The notes beneath the pieces are model-generated. The model searched no databases, was not told the origin of the DNA, and was given only the letters and a program-made list of their open reading frames with translations. 64,000 bases of DNA from Salinirubellus salinus (GTDB lineage: Archaea > Halobacteriota > Halobacteria > Halobacteriales > Haloarculaceae), in NCBI RefSeq assembly GCF_025231485.1, contig NZ_CP104003.1, forward strand, positions 3,224,001 to 3,288,000, given 5' to 3'. Every line of letters starts with the position of its first letter. The stretch's first letter is position 1. Shown piece after piece: positions 1 to 7,864 of the stretch. The position numbers and the translations under genes were made by a program.

Positions 1-54
1 GCTCGTGGAGTCGGAGTGTACGTGGGTGTGCGTGGAGTCGAGCGGGGAGCCGAG

Positions 55-193
55 CGCGGTACAACTGGACCCCACCGTTGGACTCGCTACGCTCGGCCAG
101 CGAGGCTCGCCTCACCTCGTTCGGCTCGCCACCGCTCAGCACCGCAGCGCGACCGCCGCCGGCGGCCGTGCTTGGCGGTCCAGTTGTACCGCG
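55..193. repeat. 17-bp inverted repeat bounding 139 bp of intergenic DNA
   Basis: CGCGGTACAACTGGACC at 55-71 is the exact reverse complement of 177-193. The left arm and its flank (35-71) recur with about 30 of 37 matches at 48870-48906. No gene is visible in 1-289; the open frames across it are antisense continuations of the gene at 290. The layout resembles a small MITE-like or palindromic intergenic element; no target duplication is evident. Confidence 0.6.
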
Positions 194-289
194 ATTCGTG
201 GGTCTGCTCGTCGGTCGAACCGCTGTCACGCCGCGGTTCGTACGCGTCCGCTGGACCTGCTAGTGGCACACGCCCTCGGTGGCCACGTC

Positions 290-1078
290 TCACCCTACCA
301 GTTCGTCGACGTGGCGCTTCCCCAGCGCAATGGTGTCGTAGTCGTGGGTCCCGACTTCGAGCGTCGCCGTCCCCTTCCACCCTGCCAGCCCCTCGAACAC
401 CGTCGCGAAGTCGATGCGGCCCATCCCCACCGGCAGGTGTTCGTCCCCGCTCCGGGTGTCGACGAGGTGGAGGTGGGCGATGCGGTCTGTCCACTCGCGG
501 CAGAACGCGGCCATCTCGGCCTCGTCCATCCCGGCGAGCAGGGCGTGGCTGGTGTCGAACGTCATCGCCATCTCCGGGTAGCGCTCGAGCAGGTCCGGGA
601 AGCCGTGGACGTCGTAGTAGCCGTTCACGATGTTCTCGACGCACGGCGTGAGGCCGCGCTCGCGGGCCGCCGGCACCAGTTCGTCCAGTCCGGCGTGGAC
701 GAACTCGCGGGTCTCGGCCTCGGTCCAGCCGCGCTCCCACGCGTCCGAGTCGGGGTGGAAGACGACCCGGTCCGCGCCCAGGTCGACGGCGAGGTCCATC
801 CCGGCGACGAACTCTCGGACGACGCCCTCGCGGACCGATTCGAACGGGGACCCCACGGCGACGGCGAACGGGAGGTGGACCGCGCAGTCGACGCCGTGCG
901 CCTCGAGCGTCTCGCGCATCGCGTCGGCGTGCGACTCGATTCGGTGGCGGGCGTAGGGCCCGTCGAGCAGTATCTCGACGAACGCGAACCCCTCCCGGGC
1001 GGCGAACGCGACGCTGGTCTCGAAGTCGAGGCCGAGCCCGACGGTGTAGCCCACTGAGAGGGTGGGAGGGCTGTCCAT
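290..1078 (-). CDS. Sugar phosphate isomerase/epimerase-like TIM-barrel protein
   Basis: A 262-residue protein with the features of the AP-endonuclease-2/xylose-isomerase-like TIM barrel family, whose members isomerise or epimerise sugars using a divalent metal. Likely metal ligands are the acidic and histidine residues in FHPDSD, CVENIV, FDTSH and LEVG, spread along the chain as in the family. There is no signal peptide, so it should be cytoplasmic. I start at the ATG at 1078 (MDSPPTL); the frame is open 34 codons further but that part looks like upstream DNA. It is transcribed away from the small membrane gene at 1164. The substrate cannot be inferred. Confidence 0.8.
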   Translation of the reverse strand: MDSPPTLSVGYTVGLGLDFETSVAFAAREGFAFVEILLDGPYARHRIESHADAMRETLEAHGVDCAVHLPFAVAVGSPFESVREGVVREFVAGMDLAVDLGADRVVFHPDSDAWERGWTEAETREFVHAGLDELVPAARERGLTPCVENIVNGYYDVHGFPDLLERYPEMAMTFDTSHALLAGMDEAEMAAFCREWTDRIAHLHLVDTRSGDEHLPVGMGRIDFATVFEGLAGWKGTATLEVGTHDYDTIALGKRHVDELVG

Positions 1079-1163
1079 GGCGGCCTTGCGACGTGCTCCC
1101 GGAAATGGATTCGGGGCTGCCGGGGGACAGGGAGTTATGCCGCCGCCCCGCGTCCGGTGGGGC

Positions 1164-1400
1164 ATGGAACTGCGACTCACCCGGACCGAGCGGCGAGTGC
1201 TCGCCGTCGGGGCGTTGCTGAACGGCCTCGCGCACCTCGCCTTCCCCGGCCTGCTGACCGACCTCGTACGGATGGTGTACGACGCGGCGCTCGACGTCTC
1301 GTTCGTCCCGCGCGACGAGACGGACCGGCGGGTCCGCGCGCTGGGCGTGCTCTCGTGTCTGCTGGTCCCGCTGCTGTTCCTCGTGCCGCTGGAGGAGTAG
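1164..1400 (+). CDS. Small two-helix membrane protein, function unknown
   Basis: A 78-residue protein starting MELRLTRTERR. It has two hydrophobic stretches, around residues 13-35 and 60-75, separated by a charged loop (PRDETDRRVRALG), so it is probably a small integral membrane protein. I recognise no family. The start lies 85 bases from the divergent gene at 1078. It is followed after about 40 bases by the upstream half-site of the iron-type box, which belongs to the next operon. Confidence 0.6.
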   Translation: MELRLTRTERRVLAVGALLNGLAHLAFPGLLTDLVRMVYDAALDVSFVPRDETDRRVRALGVLSCLLVPLLFLVPLEE

Positions 1401-1436
1401 CGGGCGACCCGGGCGGGGTCCCTCGCGAGCCGTGCT

Positions 1437-1486
1437 TTCGGGCGGCCTAAAATTCGACGGATTCTTGTATCCTTAGGCTGGCCTAA
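1437..1486 (+). promoter_or_regulatory. DtxR/IdeR-like iron box pair upstream of the first binding-protein gene
   Basis: A palindrome TTAGGCTGGCCTAA at 1473-1486 ends five bases before the ATG at 1492. A degenerate copy TTCGGGCGGCCTAA lies at 1437-1450, 36 bases upstream, keeping only the right half. The half-site TTAGGC resembles DtxR-family operators, which in haloarchaea are bound by SirR/Idr regulators. Position over the expected transcription start fits a repressor. Assignment to iron is inference. Confidence 0.7.
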
Positions 1487-1491
1487 AACTC

Positions 1492-2649
1492 ATGGAACGA
1501 CCGACGCGACGAGGCCTGCTGGCCGGTGGTGCGGCGGCCACGGCGCTCCTCGCTGGCTGTACGAGTACCGACACCGGCGACGACGGGACACCGACGAGTA
1601 CACCCGCGGACACGGCGACCGAGACGGCGACACCCGACTCGTCGTACGACGTCGAGATGGCACCGGCCGGGACGGTGACGTTCGACGCCCCGCCCGAGTC
1701 GGTCACGCACTACTTCCCCGACTACGGCGACATGGCGGTGGCGCTCGGCCACGGCGACTCGGTCGTCTCGATGGGGCTCCCCTCCCGGTTCCACACGAGC
1801 CACTACGACGAACTGGACGGGGTGCGCTTCGACGTCGACTCGCTGACGAAGTTGAACGGCGACAGCGGCATCGACAAGGAGGTGTTCTACGAACTGGACG
1901 CGGACCTCCACCTCGTCGACCCGCAGTGGCTCGTGCACAACTCCTTCTTCGGCCTGGACGAGGCCGACGTCGCGGAGGTGCGCGAGAACGTCGCGCCGTT
2001 CCTCGGGAACACCATCTTCCGGCGCACCGACTCGTGGCACGACTACCGCTACTACACGCTGTACGAGGCGTTCGAGAAGGTCGCACAGGTCCACCGGGAG
2101 GAGGCGAAGTTCGAGGCCTTCCGCGCACTCCACGACGAGTACGTCGAGCGCGTGCAGTCGGAACTCCCGTCCGAGGGCGACCGGCCGAACGCGCTGCTCA
2201 CGTTCGCCGCGGCCGACGACCCCGAGGCGTTCTACCCCTACCGTGTGAGCGACGAGGGGACGAACAAGAAGCAGTTCCACGACCTCGGCATCACCGACGC
2301 GCTGGCCGGGACGGGTATCGAGGGGCTCTCGACGAACGACCGGGGCCAGATCGACTACGAGACGATGCTGGAGGTGGACCCCGACTCGATCCTGGTGCGG
2401 GGCCACGAGACCAAGACCGAGCAGGAGTTCCGCGACACCGTCCTCGCGTTCATGCGCGAGCACAGCGTGGCGAGCGACCTCACCGCCGTCCAGGAGGGGC
2501 AGGTGTTCCGCGGCGGGCCCATCTACGCCGGCCCGCTCCACCACCTGTTCCTGCTGGAGCGGTACGCGACCGGGTTCTTCCCCGAGACGTTCTCGGGCGA
2601 ACTGTTCGACCGGGGCCGCGTGAGCGACATCGTGGCCGGCGAGAACTGA
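1492..2649 (+). CDS. Iron-type ABC transporter substrate-binding lipoprotein (copy 1)
   Basis: A 385-residue periplasmic-binding-type protein of the FecB/BtuF class, which captures a metal chelate outside the membrane and hands it to a FecCD permease. The N terminus has a twin arginine (TRRGLLAGG) and a lipobox LLAGC with Cys23, followed by a Thr/Asp-rich linker typical of haloarchaeal lipoproteins. The body shares landmarks with three paralogues downstream: a YFPDYGDMAVALGHGD segment, a YRYYTLYEAF segment and DPDSIL before the C-terminal lobe. The start follows the iron-type box by five bases, suggesting a leaderless regulated transcript. It may co-transcribe with the next two genes. Confidence 0.85.
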   Translation: MERPTRRGLLAGGAAATALLAGCTSTDTGDDGTPTSTPADTATETATPDSSYDVEMAPAGTVTFDAPPESVTHYFPDYGDMAVALGHGDSVVSMGLPSRFHTSHYDELDGVRFDVDSLTKLNGDSGIDKEVFYELDADLHLVDPQWLVHNSFFGLDEADVAEVRENVAPFLGNTIFRRTDSWHDYRYYTLYEAFEKVAQVHREEAKFEAFRALHDEYVERVQSELPSEGDRPNALLTFAAADDPEAFYPYRVSDEGTNKKQFHDLGITDALAGTGIEGLSTNDRGQIDYETMLEVDPDSILVRGHETKTEQEFRDTVLAFMREHSVASDLTAVQEGQVFRGGPIYAGPLHHLFLLERYATGFFPETFSGELFDRGRVSDIVAGEN

Positions 2650-2650
2650 G

Positions 2651-3145
2651 ATGCCGCCCGCGAGCGACGAGTCGACGGAGACGCCCGCCTACGAGTCACC
2701 GCTGCTCCGGGCTCGCGACCGGGTGGCGGCGCTCGTCGCCGACGAGGGCCCGTTCACGGTCGCCTGCGCCGAGACCGGCGTGAGTCCGCCGCCCGTCTCG
2801 GACGCCCGGTTCGCGTCGTTCGCGGACGCCGAACGCGCCCGCGACGCGGCGGTCGACTACCGGACGGCGCTCCGGAACCTCGACCCGGGGCTCCCCTCCT
2901 ACGACCTCGCAGTCTGCGAGGCGCGGGACACGTCGCTCGGGTTCGCCAGCGTCCGCGAGACGACGGCCGACCGGCGGGCGAACGGTCTCCCGCGGACGCG
3001 CCGGACGGTCACGCTGGCCGGTGCCGGCTCCGACGAGTGGCTCCGCGTCGAGAACGCACCCGTGGTCGACCTCGTCGGCCCGGAGACGCTCCTCGACGAC
3101 GAGGTGGTCGAGCGGCAACTGGAGGCGATGGGGCGCGAGCGGTGA
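2651..3145 (+). CDS. Conserved haloarchaeal protein of unknown function
   Basis: A 164-residue acidic, soluble protein starting one base after the stop of the binding-protein gene, so the two are almost certainly one transcript. It has no signal peptide, membrane segment or Cys cluster. Residues 20-45 (RARDRVAALVADEGPF) look helical, and two cysteines lie at VACAETG and AVCEARD. I do not recognise the family. Its position under the iron-type box suggests a role in the same response, but nothing in the sequence shows what. Confidence 0.65.
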   Translation: MPPASDESTETPAYESPLLRARDRVAALVADEGPFTVACAETGVSPPPVSDARFASFADAERARDAAVDYRTALRNLDPGLPSYDLAVCEARDTSLGFASVRETTADRRANGLPRTRRTVTLAGAGSDEWLRVENAPVVDLVGPETLLDDEVVERQLEAMGRER

Positions 3146-3221
3146 CGACGTGACCGGGGGCGTGCCCGGCGAGCTTCGCGCGCCACCGGGATTGATGCCC
3201 CCGCCGCACCCGGAGGATGAC

Positions 3222-4124
3222 GTGACCGACGAGGAGTCAACCCCCCCGTTGCTGGCCGCCCGCGAGGGGCCCGACCGACTCGCGGCGGCGCTTCCGGCCG
3301 CCCCCGACGCCCGTGCCGACACCATCCGCGCCGTCCGTGACCGTGCCGAGGCCGACCCGGCGAGCGTGGCAGACGCTCTCCCCGGACTCGCGGTCCTGTT
3401 CGACGACGAGGCCGACACGGTGCGACTGCTGACCGCCAAGACGTTCCTCGCCGTCGCCGAGGCAGATCCGACGGCGGTTCCGACCGAGCCGCTCCGTGCG
3501 GCGCTCGACGACGAGTTCTACTACGTCCGCGGCCGGGCCGCACAGGCGCTCGGACGGGTCGCTCGCGCGACGGGCGGGGCCGACCCGACCCTCGTGGCCC
3601 GCCTGCTCAACGGGCTCTCACTCGAACGCGAGGAGTCCCGCGAACGTTACGCGGGTGCGCTGGCGGACGTGGCGCTCGGCGTGCCCGACGCGCTCCGGAC
3701 GGTGAGCCCCGACCTCGCCGACTCGCTCGGGGACGGCGACGTCCGGGTACGTTACCACCTCGCCACGGCGCTGGCGGCGCTCGCCGTCGCGCACCCGGGC
3801 CGGGTCGAGGCGGTGGCCGACCGCCTGCGCGAGCGACTTGAGGACGAGGACCCGCACGTCGCCGGGCGGGCGGCCGAGGCACTCGGGTACGCGGGCGTCG
3901 ACTGTGACCCGCCGACGCCAGCTGAAGACGGCGACGACGCCCACGCGTTCGCGGCCGAGCGTGCCGCGTTCGCTCGCGACCCCGACTCGTCGACCCGTGA
4001 GCGACTGGGCGCCGACCTCCGAGGGGGACACGACGCCGTGGCCGAGCGTGTCGGTGTGCCCGACGAACCGGACGGCCCGCCGGGACTCCCGCCCGGAGTG
4101 GGTCCCGGTGGCAGGCCGTTCTGA
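3222..4124 (+). CDS. HEAT-repeat domain protein
   Basis: A 300-residue protein built of HEAT-like helical repeats, visible as recurring units such as DEADTVRLLTAKTFLAVAEA, DEFYYVRGRAAQALGRVA, GDVRVRYHLATALAALA and EDPHVAGRAAEALGYAG. Such solenoids serve as protein-binding scaffolds. The C terminus (about 220-300) is a less ordered Asp/Gly/Pro-rich tail. I start at GTG 3222 because GGAGG lies nine bases upstream; an ATG at 3195 is in frame but has no such site. It follows the unknown gene by 76 bases and probably belongs to the first iron-regulated operon. Confidence 0.75.
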   Translation: MTDEESTPPLLAAREGPDRLAAALPAAPDARADTIRAVRDRAEADPASVADALPGLAVLFDDEADTVRLLTAKTFLAVAEADPTAVPTEPLRAALDDEFYYVRGRAAQALGRVARATGGADPTLVARLLNGLSLEREESRERYAGALADVALGVPDALRTVSPDLADSLGDGDVRVRYHLATALAALAVAHPGRVEAVADRLRERLEDEDPHVAGRAAEALGYAGVDCDPPTPAEDGDDAHAFAAERAAFARDPDSSTRERLGADLRGGHDAVAERVGVPDEPDGPPGLPPGVGPGGRPF

Positions 4125-4151
4125 ACGCCCGACTAGCCACTCACGCTCGAT

Positions 4152-4201
4152 TTAGGCTGGCCTAAAAATCGGTGGATTGATGGTTGATTAGGCGAGCCTA
4201 A
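4152..4201 (+). promoter_or_regulatory. Tandem iron boxes upstream of the second operon
   Basis: Two full palindromes, TTAGGCTGGCCTAA at 4152-4165 and TTAGGCGAGCCTAA at 4188-4201, are spaced 36 bases centre to centre. The proximal one ends five bases before the ATG at 4207. Spacing to the start and between copies is the same as in the first operon. The CCTAAAAA of the distal box may double as part of the TATA/BRE region. Confidence 0.75.
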
Positions 4202-4206
4202 AACAT

Positions 4207-5427
4207 ATGTCACCAGGACGGACGCGGCGCGACGTCATCAAGTACGGCGGCATCGCTGGCGGTGCGAGTCTGCTCGCCGGCTGTACCGGGAACGCGGACC
4301 AGACGCCCGAACCGGGCGACGACCCGACGGAGACGCCGACCGAGAGCGCGACCCCCACCGAAGACCCGAGCTACACGGTCGAACTCTCGCCGGTCGGCGA
4401 GGTCACGTTCGAGGAGGTGCCGTCGAACGTGATGGCCTACAGCCCGCAGTACATCGACATGCTGGCAGCGCTCGGCCACGCGGACTCGCTGAACTCGATG
4501 GGCTTTCTCGGCTACGCCGAGACGATGGACTACTTCTTCACGCACCTTGACGGAGTCGATATTCCACCGACGGACGACCTCACGCAGCTGTTCTCGAACG
4601 GTTCGTTCGACAAGGAACTGCTCTACGAACTGGACAGCGACGTCCACCTGATGGATCCGGCGTGGCTCTCGGGGTTCGAAGGCTGGTCGAAGGCCGACAC
4701 CGAGGAGATTCGGGACACCGTCGGGCCGTTCTTCGCGAACCGCTACAGCCGACAGCACACCCAACCGCCGGAGGGGTGGCGCGAGGGCTACCGCTACTAC
4801 ACGCTCTGGGAACTGACGGGGAAGGTGTCGCAGGTGTTCCAGGAACCCGAGCGATTCGAGGCGCTGAAAGCCGAGTACGAGTCACTCTACGGTACCATCC
4901 GCGCGAACCTGCCCCCGAAGGACGAACGGCCACAGGTCGGCCTGCTGTCGTACTACGACGGCCAGTTCTACCCCTACAAGATCTCCGGGCCGGGCTTCGG
5001 GAAGGCCCACACCCGGCCGATGGGTGCCATCGACGCGTTCGCCGACTCCGACCGAACGTACGACGAGAACTACAACGCGGCATACGACTTCGAGGGACTC
5101 CTCGAGATCGACCCCGACGTCATCCTCCACAACTTCGCCGTGACGCCGTTCTACGACTGGACCAAGGTCCAGGAGGAGGTCACAGACAACGACGTGGGCA
5201 AGGAACTGACCGCGGTCAAGAACGACCGCTTCTACGCCTCCGGCCAGTCGTTCCAGGGGCCGCTCCAGAACCTCCTGCAGGTCGAGATGACCGCGAAACA
5301 GCTCTACCCCGAGCAGTTCGGCGAGTGGCCCCGCTTCGAGGAGGGAGACACATACCCGGACTTCGACGAGGACGAACAGCTGTTCGACCACGCCCGGGTC
5401 GCGGCCATCGCGCGGGGTGAGCTCTGA
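4207..5427 (+). CDS. Iron-type ABC transporter substrate-binding lipoprotein (copy 2)
   Basis: A 406-residue binding lipoprotein, first gene of a five-gene operon. The Tat motif TRRDVIKYGG and lipobox LLAGC (Cys26) are followed by a Thr/Pro/Glu linker to about residue 55. The mature part has the paralogue landmarks YSPQYIDMLAALGHAD, DVHLMDPAWL, YRYYTLWEL and a C-terminal lobe ending YPEQFGEWPRF. It should capture a ferric chelate or related metal complex at the outer face of the membrane. The stop overlaps the next start (TGATG), indicating translational coupling. Confidence 0.85.
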   Translation: MSPGRTRRDVIKYGGIAGGASLLAGCTGNADQTPEPGDDPTETPTESATPTEDPSYTVELSPVGEVTFEEVPSNVMAYSPQYIDMLAALGHADSLNSMGFLGYAETMDYFFTHLDGVDIPPTDDLTQLFSNGSFDKELLYELDSDVHLMDPAWLSGFEGWSKADTEEIRDTVGPFFANRYSRQHTQPPEGWREGYRYYTLWELTGKVSQVFQEPERFEALKAEYESLYGTIRANLPPKDERPQVGLLSYYDGQFYPYKISGPGFGKAHTRPMGAIDAFADSDRTYDENYNAAYDFEGLLEIDPDVILHNFAVTPFYDWTKVQEEVTDNDVGKELTAVKNDRFYASGQSFQGPLQNLLQVEMTAKQLYPEQFGEWPRFEEGDTYPDFDEDEQLFDHARVAAIARGEL

Positions 5428-6659
5428 TGCCCGAGCGACCCACGCGACGAGACGTCATCAAGTACGGCGGTATCGCGGGTGGTGCCGGGATGCTGGCTGG
5501 CTGTGCGAGCCAGTCCGACTCGGGTGCGACGCCCGAGGGGACGGAGACCGACAGCGCGACCGAGACCGCGACCCCGACCGCGGACCCGAGCTACACGGCC
5601 GAACTGTTCCCCGTCGGCGAGGTCGAGTTCGAGTCGGTCCCCCAGTCCGTGACCACCTACAACATGGGCTGGGCGGACATGGTCGTCTCGCTCGGGCAGG
5701 CCGACACGCTCCGGACGAACCGGCTGAGCGCGCCCACGCTGTTCTACGACCGGTTCGACGTCGAGTGGGACAACGACTACCCGGCGCTCTGGCAGAGCGG
5801 CGGCTGGTCGAAGGAGGTCATGTACGAGCGTGACCCTGACGTGTTCCTCTTCGACCCGAACCTCCTCACCCAGTGGGACGACAACTGGGCCGAGGAAGAT
5901 ACGGCCGAGATCGAGGAGAACGTCGCCCCGTTCTTCGGCTGTCACAACCGCCGTATCCGCGGCGAGTGGCAGCAGGAACTCGGCTACCCCGAGGGGGCGC
6001 CGACGATGCTGGAGGCGTTCGAGACGGTCGGGACCGTCCTCGACGAGGAGGCCCGAGCGCAGGCGTGGCTCGACCTCCACGACGACCTCCAGTCGGCAGT
6101 ACAGCCACGGATCCCCGACGGCGAGACGCCGTCCATCGCGCTCATCAACAGCGGGTCCGCACCGGCGAACGGCGAGTTCTACGTCCTCAACCTCGCGCAG
6201 GACGGCTACGAGATGAAGCCGTATCGCGACCTCGGGCTCGTCGAGGCCGACGCCTTCGAGGGCGTCGAGACCGGCCAGTACGGCCTGACCGACTACGAGA
6301 CGATGCTCGAGGTGGACCCCGACATCATCCTCGTCCACTGGGGTATCACGCAGGGCTCGGTGACGTGGGGCGGCGACGGCGCGTTCGACGCCGAGCAGTT
6401 CCACGAGAAGTTCGTCGCGCCGATGGAGGAGGACGACACCGGGAGCGAACTGACCGCGGTGCAGGAGGGCCGCGTCCTCCCCGGGCCGACCGCCGAGCAG
6501 GGGCCGCTCGTCAACGCCTTCCAGACCGAACTCGTCGCGCGGCTGTTCTACCCCGAGGAGTTCGGGGAACTCGACCTCGACGCGCCGCTGGACGTTCCGG
6601 AGGAGGAACGGCTGTTCTCACGTGAGCGGGTGGTGGACATCCTCGCGGGTGATCTCTGA
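5427..6659 (+). CDS. Iron-type ABC transporter substrate-binding lipoprotein (copy 3)
   Basis: A 410-residue paralogue, with the signal MPERPTRRDVIKYGG and Cys26 in the lipobox MLAGC. The start overlaps the stop of copy 2 and its own stop overlaps copy 4, both TGATG. The signal-peptide DNA is nearly identical to copy 4 over about 50 bases, while the mature parts have clearly diverged: this copy has YNMGWADMVVSLGQAD and DVFLFDPNLL where the others have different residues. That points to duplication followed by specialisation for different ligands or receptor partners. Confidence 0.85.
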   Translation: MPERPTRRDVIKYGGIAGGAGMLAGCASQSDSGATPEGTETDSATETATPTADPSYTAELFPVGEVEFESVPQSVTTYNMGWADMVVSLGQADTLRTNRLSAPTLFYDRFDVEWDNDYPALWQSGGWSKEVMYERDPDVFLFDPNLLTQWDDNWAEEDTAEIEENVAPFFGCHNRRIRGEWQQELGYPEGAPTMLEAFETVGTVLDEEARAQAWLDLHDDLQSAVQPRIPDGETPSIALINSGSAPANGEFYVLNLAQDGYEMKPYRDLGLVEADAFEGVETGQYGLTDYETMLEVDPDIILVHWGITQGSVTWGGDGAFDAEQFHEKFVAPMEEDDTGSELTAVQEGRVLPGPTAEQGPLVNAFQTELVARLFYPEEFGELDLDAPLDVPEEERLFSRERVVDILAGDL

Positions 6660-7864
6660 TGCCCGAGCGACCCACGCGACGTGACGTCATCAAGTACGGC
6701 GGTATCGCTGGTGGTGCGGGTCTGCTCGCCGGCTGTACTGGTGGGACGACCCCTGACTCCGCCGAGGGAACGGCAACCGAAACGCCGAGAGAAGCGACCA
6801 CGACCGAACCGGACGCGGCAGCCGAAGCGGGCTACTCGGTGACGATGTCACCCGTCGGCACCGTCGAGTTCGAGGAGCCCCCCGAGACGGTGTTCACGCG
6901 GCTCACCCACCACGCCGACATGGCGTTCGCGCTCGGGAAGGGCGACGGTATCAACGCGATGCACGCGCCCGACTACTACGACTCGCTGTGGAACCAGTTC
7001 GTCGAGCGACTACCGGGCGTCACGCTCGACTGGACGGGGCTGTACTCCTCGTGGCAGGCCGAGAAGGAGCAGCTCTACGAACTCGACAGCGATATCCACC
7101 TCGCGGACCCGGCGTGGGTCACGCAACTCGACAACTGGGACCGCTCGGCTATCGAGGAGGTGGCCGAGAACGTCGGCCCGTGGTTCGGGAACTCGCTCAG
7201 TGACCGCCACCAGGAGCCATCGGCCGAGTGGGCCGAGGGCTACGAGTACTACGGCCTGTGGGAGCAGTTCGGCCTCGTCGCGGACGCGTTCCGCGAACGC
7301 GAGCGATACGAGGCGCTTGCCGCGGTCCACAACGACCTGCTGGAAACCATCGAAGACGGCCTGCCGCCCGAGTCCGAGCGCCCGAGCGCGGTGATGTTCT
7401 CCTCTGCCGACCTGGAGACCATCTACGCCTACACGCTGAGCACTCCAGGCTTCCTGACGGCTCACACCCGTCCGCTCGCTCCACGGGACGCCTTCGAGGG
7501 CTCCGTCGAGTCGGGGTCGACGGTGGACTTCGAGGCATTGCTGGAGGCCGACCCGGACGTGGTGCTCTACCTCGGCGGGATGCTCCCCACCACCGACATG
7601 GCGACGGTGCGCGAGACGCTCGCCTCGAACCCCGTCGCCGGTGAGATGACCGCCGTCGCGGAGGGCCGGGTCCACGCACAGGGCGCCCGATACCAGGGGC
7701 CGATACTGAACCTGTTCCAGCTCGAGATGACAGCGAAACAGCTCTACCCCGAGCGGTTCGGCGCGTGGCCCGACTACGAGAACGGGCCGTACCCGGAGCT
7801 GCCGACCGAGGAGCGGTTGTTCGACCGCCAGCGGGTCGCGGACATCGTGAACGGAGACGGATGA
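6659..7864 (+). CDS. Iron-type ABC transporter substrate-binding lipoprotein (copy 4)
   Basis: A 401-residue paralogue. The Tat/lipobox signal MPERPTRRDVIKYGG...LLAGC has Cys26, then a Thr/Glu-rich linker to about residue 58. Landmarks are RLTHHADMAFALGKGD, DIHLADPAWV, YEYYGLWEQF and a C-terminal segment LFQLEMTAKQLYPERFG that closely matches copy 2, so copies 2 and 4 are probably nearest relatives. The stop overlaps the flavoprotein start by four bases (ATGA). Only one FecCD permease is nearby for all four binding proteins. Confidence 0.85.
   Translation: MPERPTRRDVIKYGGIAGGAGLLAGCTGGTTPDSAEGTATETPREATTTEPDAAAEAGYSVTMSPVGTVEFEEPPETVFTRLTHHADMAFALGKGDGINAMHAPDYYDSLWNQFVERLPGVTLDWTGLYSSWQAEKEQLYELDSDIHLADPAWVTQLDNWDRSAIEEVAENVGPWFGNSLSDRHQEPSAEWAEGYEYYGLWEQFGLVADAFRERERYEALAAVHNDLLETIEDGLPPESERPSAVMFSSADLETIYAYTLSTPGFLTAHTRPLAPRDAFEGSVESGSTVDFEALLEADPDVVLYLGGMLPTTDMATVRETLASNPVAGEMTAVAEGRVHAQGARYQGPILNLFQLEMTAKQLYPERFGAWPDYENGPYPELPTEERLFDRQRVADIVNGDG

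Noticed and set aside
5-1057. Long plus-strand frame covering the isomerase gene
   Set aside because: It is the antisense shadow of the gene at 290-1078; composition and lack of any family pattern show it is not coding. Many similar long antisense frames exist because of the GC content.
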